7,657 nucleotides of DNA from Chloroflexota bacterium (GTDB lineage Bacteria; Chloroflexota; Limnocylindria; Limnocylindrales; CSP1-4). Positions 5,056-7,657 of the stretch are shown piece by piece. A program made the translations under genes and the position numbers. The notes beneath the pieces were generated by a model. The model was not told where the DNA came from. It ran no database searches and saw nothing but the letters and a program-made list of their open reading frames with translations. The DNA lies in assembly GCA_021789355.1 (NCBI GenBank), contig JAJYJR010000268.1:1-7657 (forward strand), given 5' to 3'. Positions within the stretch are counted from its first letter, which is position 1. Each line of letters opens with the position of its first letter.

Positions 5056-6081
5056 GTGGGTCCGTCCGTGAATCTCACTCGATCCGCCGCCGCGCCGTTC
5101 TCGGCCGCCACCCTGTCGGCGCTGGCGCTGCTCGCCCTCCCGGTGCACGTACTGGCCGACCAGGTCCCGACCGCGCAGCCGACCCTGCTGGACGCCGTCG
5201 ACCACTGGTCGTTCGATCTCTCGATCCAGCTGCCGGCGATCCTGGCGGCCCTCGCCTACCTGTACGGTGTCCGGATCGTGGCGCGCCGGCATCCCGGCAA
5301 CCCGGTCCCGCTGGCCAGGATCGCCTCGTTCCTGGGCGGTCTCGCGATCATCGAGCTCGCGGTGCAGGGCCCGATCGACTACTACGAGGCCACCCTCTTC
5401 GCCGACCACATGACCCAGCACATGCTGCTGATGATGGTCGCGGCCCCGTTGCTGGTGATGGGAGCTCCGATCACCCTGCTGCTGCGCGTCGCGTCGCCGC
5501 AGGTGCGGTCGCGCTGGCTGCTGCCGATCCTTCACAGCCGGACGGTGCGTCTGCTGAGCCACCCGATCGTGGCCCTCGGGCTGTTCGCCGGCGTGCTGTG
5601 GGTGACCCACTTCTCGGCCGTCTACGAGCTGTCGCTGGAGAACGACACGCTCCACAACCTCGAGCACCTCGGTTACCTCACCGCGGCCCTCCTGTTCTGG
5701 TGGCCGATGGTTGGCCGCGACCCCAGCCCCTGGCGGCTCTCCCACCCCGTGAAGCTCGTCATGATGCTCCTCCAGATGACCCAGGGAGCTTTCCTCGGGG
5801 TCGCCATCATGAACGCGCCGGCGCCGTTGTACGCACACTATGCGGCTCTGAACCTGCCCTGGATCACCGCGCTCGCCGACCAGCAGCTGGCCGGGGCGAT
5901 CATGTGGGGAGCGGGCGGCCTGGGCTTCCTCGCCCTGGGTCTGGTGATCTTCTACGACTGGATGCGCGCCGAGGAGGAGAACGCCAGGCGGGTGGACGCC
6001 CGGCTCGACCGGGAGGCCTGCGCGGCCGAACGCGCCGCCGCGGGCTCCGCCGAACCCGGCGCGGCCGCGATCGACCGGTAG
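5056..6081 (+). CDS. ctaG: Cytochrome c oxidase assembly factor, Caa3_CtaG family
   Basis: A 341-residue integral membrane protein of the caa3-type CtaG family, associated with maturation (copper-centre assembly) of haem-copper oxidase. It has an N-terminal hydrophobic segment (12-34) ending HVLADQ, which could be a cleaved signal peptide, followed by segments at about 57-75, 88-106, 119-145, 169-190, 200-217, 234-252 and 278-300. Family landmarks are FADHMTQHMLLMMVAAPLLV (H118, H122), THFSAVYE (H185), HNLEHLGYLTAALLFWWP (H200, H204) and ADQQLAGAIMWG (274-285). The conserved His residues are candidates for metal binding. The C-terminal tail (303-341) is charged, Ala-rich and probably cytoplasmic. 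The GTG at 5056 has GAGG and AGGG upstream; a GTG at 5068 is an alternative. No oxidase subunit genes lie nearby, so it stands alone here. Confidence 0.9.
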   Translation: MGPSVNLTRSAAAPFSAATLSALALLALPVHVLADQVPTAQPTLLDAVDHWSFDLSIQLPAILAALAYLYGVRIVARRHPGNPVPLARIASFLGGLAIIELAVQGPIDYYEATLFADHMTQHMLLMMVAAPLLVMGAPITLLLRVASPQVRSRWLLPILHSRTVRLLSHPIVALGLFAGVLWVTHFSAVYELSLENDTLHNLEHLGYLTAALLFWWPMVGRDPSPWRLSHPVKLVMMLLQMTQGAFLGVAIMNAPAPLYAHYAALNLPWITALADQQLAGAIMWGAGGLGFLALGLVIFYDWMRAEEENARRVDARLDREACAAERAAAGSAEPGAAAIDR

Positions 6082-6129
6082 GGCCGGCGCGGGACCAGGG
6101 GCGAGAGGCGCGAGCGCTACCGCCGGCCC
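6081..6129. terminator. Inverted repeat between convergent genes (bidirectional terminator candidate)
   Basis: GGGCCGGCG (6081-6089) pairs perfectly with CGCCGGCCC (6121-6129), enclosing 31 nt. It begins at the last base of the ctaG stop codon and ends 19 nt before the convergent membrane-protein stop. There is no U-tract on either side. The position suits a shared terminator. Confidence 0.4.
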
Positions 6130-6148
6130 GGGAGACGTCGGCGGCCCG

Positions 6149-7255
6149 TCAGCCGGCGAGGGCGACGCCGCGTCCCCCGAACAGCCGCAGCTGGCGCGCG
6201 ACCACGTACCCCAGCGCCACCGGCACCCACACGTTGAGCACCCGGTACGCCAGGGTGACCAGGATGGCCGTCGTGGGGTCGATCCCCAGGCTGACGAACA
6301 CCAGCGTCATCACGCCTTCCACCGCACCGATCCCGTCGGGCACGATGGCGACCACGAAGAACACGATGCTGGCCCCGAATCCGGCCATGACCACGCTCGG
6401 ATCGGGCCGCTGCCCGAACGCCAGGAACAGCGCGTAGAGGCCCAGCGCGTTCGCCACGTGGAGCAGGACACTGAACATGAACGCGATCGCGATCTCGCGC
6501 GGATGTCCCGGCACCGCCCGCGCCGCGTCAGCGAACTGCTCGGCGCTCCGCTGGACCCATGCCTCGGGAACCAGCCCCGGGCGCCTGACGAACCCGCCCG
6601 CCCGGTTCACCAGCTCGCGGACGGCACGCAAGCCGGCGTCCAGCAGGCCAGGGCGCAGCCCCGCGAGCGTGAGAGCCGCCACGAGCAACCCGATGAAGAT
6701 GACGAAGAACACCACCCCGACGACGTCGTAGGCCGCCAGCCGGTCCCGCGCCGCGAGCGCCAGGACACCGGCACCCACGAACGGCAGCGCCGCGAGCAGG
6801 TCGATCACGGTGACCACGATGGTGCCGGCGGCGGCCCGTGCTCCGGACTGGCCGTGCGCGGCGGCGTCGTCGATGAAGACGGCCATGGCCGTCGCGCCCG
6901 TCAGGGGCACCACGGTCTTCACGAAGATCGAGGCGAACAGGACGGCGACCAGGCGTCGGGCGCCGGCTCGCACCCCGACCGCGCGGAAGCCATGCTGGTA
7001 CAGGCCGCCGTACAGGGCGAAGCACAGGGCGTGCAGGGCGACCGCGACGGGGATCCATCCCCACTGCGCCCGTGCGAGGTCGAGCCCTGCGCCGGCGCCG
7101 AAGTGGGCGATCACATAGACCACGAAGCCCAGGAAGAGGGCCGTCACGAGCCACTGGCCCCAGGCCCGGGGAGCCGGCGCCAATCGTGCCGCGACGACGC
7201 CGTCGGGCCCGGCACCGAGCGCGACGAGGTCGCGCTCGTCGATCTCGCGCGTCAC
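6149..7255 (-). CDS. UPF0104 / lysylphosphatidylglycerol synthetase-type transmembrane protein
   Basis: A 368-residue polytopic membrane protein of the family that includes YbhN and the flippase half of MprF. Hydrophobic segments lie at about 33-51, 67-84, 102-126, 142-168, 176-200, 256-280, 287-305, 312-333 and 338-355. Family landmarks are FVKTVVPLTGATAMAVFI (111-128), VPDGIGAVEGVM (305-316, the PxGIGxxE motif) and YRVLNVWVPVALGYV (337-351). There is no C-terminal LPG-synthase (aminoacyl transferase) domain, so it is a stand-alone membrane part; its likely role is lipid or lipid-linked substrate movement, substrate unknown. The start chosen is a GTG at 7255 that overlaps the upstream stop (GTGA, 4 bp), implying translational coupling. 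The frame extends to 7387, but that Arg/Pro-rich stretch lies within the upstream gene and looks non-coding. Confidence 0.87.
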   Translation of the reverse strand: MTREIDERDLVALGAGPDGVVAARLAPAPRAWGQWLVTALFLGFVVYVIAHFGAGAGLDLARAQWGWIPVAVALHALCFALYGGLYQHGFRAVGVRAGARRLVAVLFASIFVKTVVPLTGATAMAVFIDDAAAHGQSGARAAAGTIVVTVIDLLAALPFVGAGVLALAARDRLAAYDVVGVVFFVIFIGLLVAALTLAGLRPGLLDAGLRAVRELVNRAGGFVRRPGLVPEAWVQRSAEQFADAARAVPGHPREIAIAFMFSVLLHVANALGLYALFLAFGQRPDPSVVMAGFGASIVFFVVAIVPDGIGAVEGVMTLVFVSLGIDPTTAILVTLAYRVLNVWVPVALGYVVARQLRLFGGRGVALAG

Positions 7256-7657
7256 CGGGGCCGCTCGGCGTGCCCTATCGGGTCGATCAGCGCGGCCAGG
7301 TACGGGGGCAGGGCGGCCGGGCGACCCTCGACGCCGTCGGTCACGGGGGCGCCGAGGACGGTTCGTACCGGGATCACCCCCGCCCACACCGGAAGCTCGA
7401 GGTCGGCCGGGTCGTCGATGGGCGGACCGACCCGCACCTTCGCGGACGCCTCCTCGATCGGCACGGCGACCACGTGGGTCTGCCGCAGCTCGGGCCCGCT
7501 GGGGCGCCGAGCGTCATCCCAGCGGCCGGGCGCCACGTGCTCGACGATGGCGCGGAGCCCGGCCAGCTTCTCGGCGTGGTCACGCGCCAGGCGGGCCCGG
7601 CCGAAGAGCACGACGGAGCGGTAGTTCAGCGAGTGGTGAAAGGACGAACGGGCCATC
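7252..7657 (-). CDS. Pyridoxamine 5'-phosphate oxidase-like FMN split-barrel protein (N-terminus beyond right edge)
   Basis: About 134 C-terminal residues are visible, beginning ARSSFHHSLNYRSVVLFGRA. This matches the middle of the PNPOx-like family (Pyridox_ox_2 type), whose landmarks are the AFHHSxNYRSVVxFG strand pair, the VEHVAPGRWDDAR segment, PIEEASAKVRVGPP and LPVWAGVIPV. These proteins form dimeric split barrels that bind FMN or F420; the substrate is rarely known. The ATG at 7656 falls inside the family consensus, so I read it as internal: roughly 70-80 residues with the first strands and part of the cofactor pocket lie to the right. Its stop overlaps the GTG of the membrane-protein gene, so the two form an operon. 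Confidence 0.88.
   Translation of the reverse strand, partial: MARSSFHHSLNYRSVVLFGRARLARDHAEKLAGLRAIVEHVAPGRWDDARRPSGPELRQTHVVAVPIEEASAKVRVGPPIDDPADLELPVWAGVIPVRTVLGAPVTDGVEGRPAALPPYLAALIDPIGHAERPR

Noticed and set aside
4872..6437. A 521-codon plus-strand frame overlapping ctaG in another phase
   Set aside because: The ctaG frame has eight hydrophobic segments and family motifs; this one is Arg/Pro-rich and spans a convergent gene junction.
7256..7387. N-terminal 44-residue extension of the UPF0104-type protein
   Set aside because: It is Arg/Pro/Gly-rich, lies wholly inside the PNPOx-like gene, and the GTGA overlap gives a natural start.
6458..7624. A 388-codon plus-strand frame opposite the UPF0104-type gene
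   Set aside because: The product is charged low-complexity sequence mirroring the membrane-protein codons; no start signal or domain.
1..7657. CRISPR array, insertion sequence ends, or a second att copy
   Set aside because: I found no regularly spaced repeats, no transposase and no second copy of the tRNA 3' end by eye.

Overview
The window is very GC-rich bacterial DNA with tightly packed genes, frequent GTG starts and short overlaps. A caa3-type CtaG homologue and a PNPOx-like/UPF0104-like gene pair fit an actinobacterium or a high-GC relative such as some Chloroflexota; no marker here decides the phylum. Two regions meet at a tRNA gene near base 2954.

Left of the junction (1-2953) is one end of an integrated mobile element. 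A tyrosine integrase starts about 160 bp from the 3' end of a CAT-anticodon tRNA, the classic arrangement at an element boundary. It is followed on the same (minus) strand by an unrecognised 250-residue protein, a small ribbon-helix-helix-like protein, an excisionase-like winged-helix protein and the start of one more gene that leaves the window on the left. The order (int first, xis-like last, tRNA just upstream in the same direction) means that tRNA read-through and leader hairpins could both affect the whole run. The far end of the element (attR) is not in the window.

Right of the junction (3029-7657) is ordinary-looking chromosome: an isochorismatase-like hydrolase lacking the catalytic Cys of the cysteine hydrolases; an M19 dipeptidase-like protein lacking several metal-ligand residues; a divergently transcribed CtaG-type cytochrome oxidase assembly protein; and, convergent with it, a translationally coupled pair made of an FMN split-barrel protein (cut by the right edge) and a UPF0104/LPG-synthetase-type membrane protein.

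I do not see a clear new multi-gene system. The most unusual items are the atypical T-loop and anticodon stem of the tRNA at the attachment site, a palindrome that pairs with the Shine-Dalgarno sequence of the ribbon-helix-helix gene, and two enzyme homologues with altered active sites lying side by side. Promoter and terminator calls are by eye and tentative.
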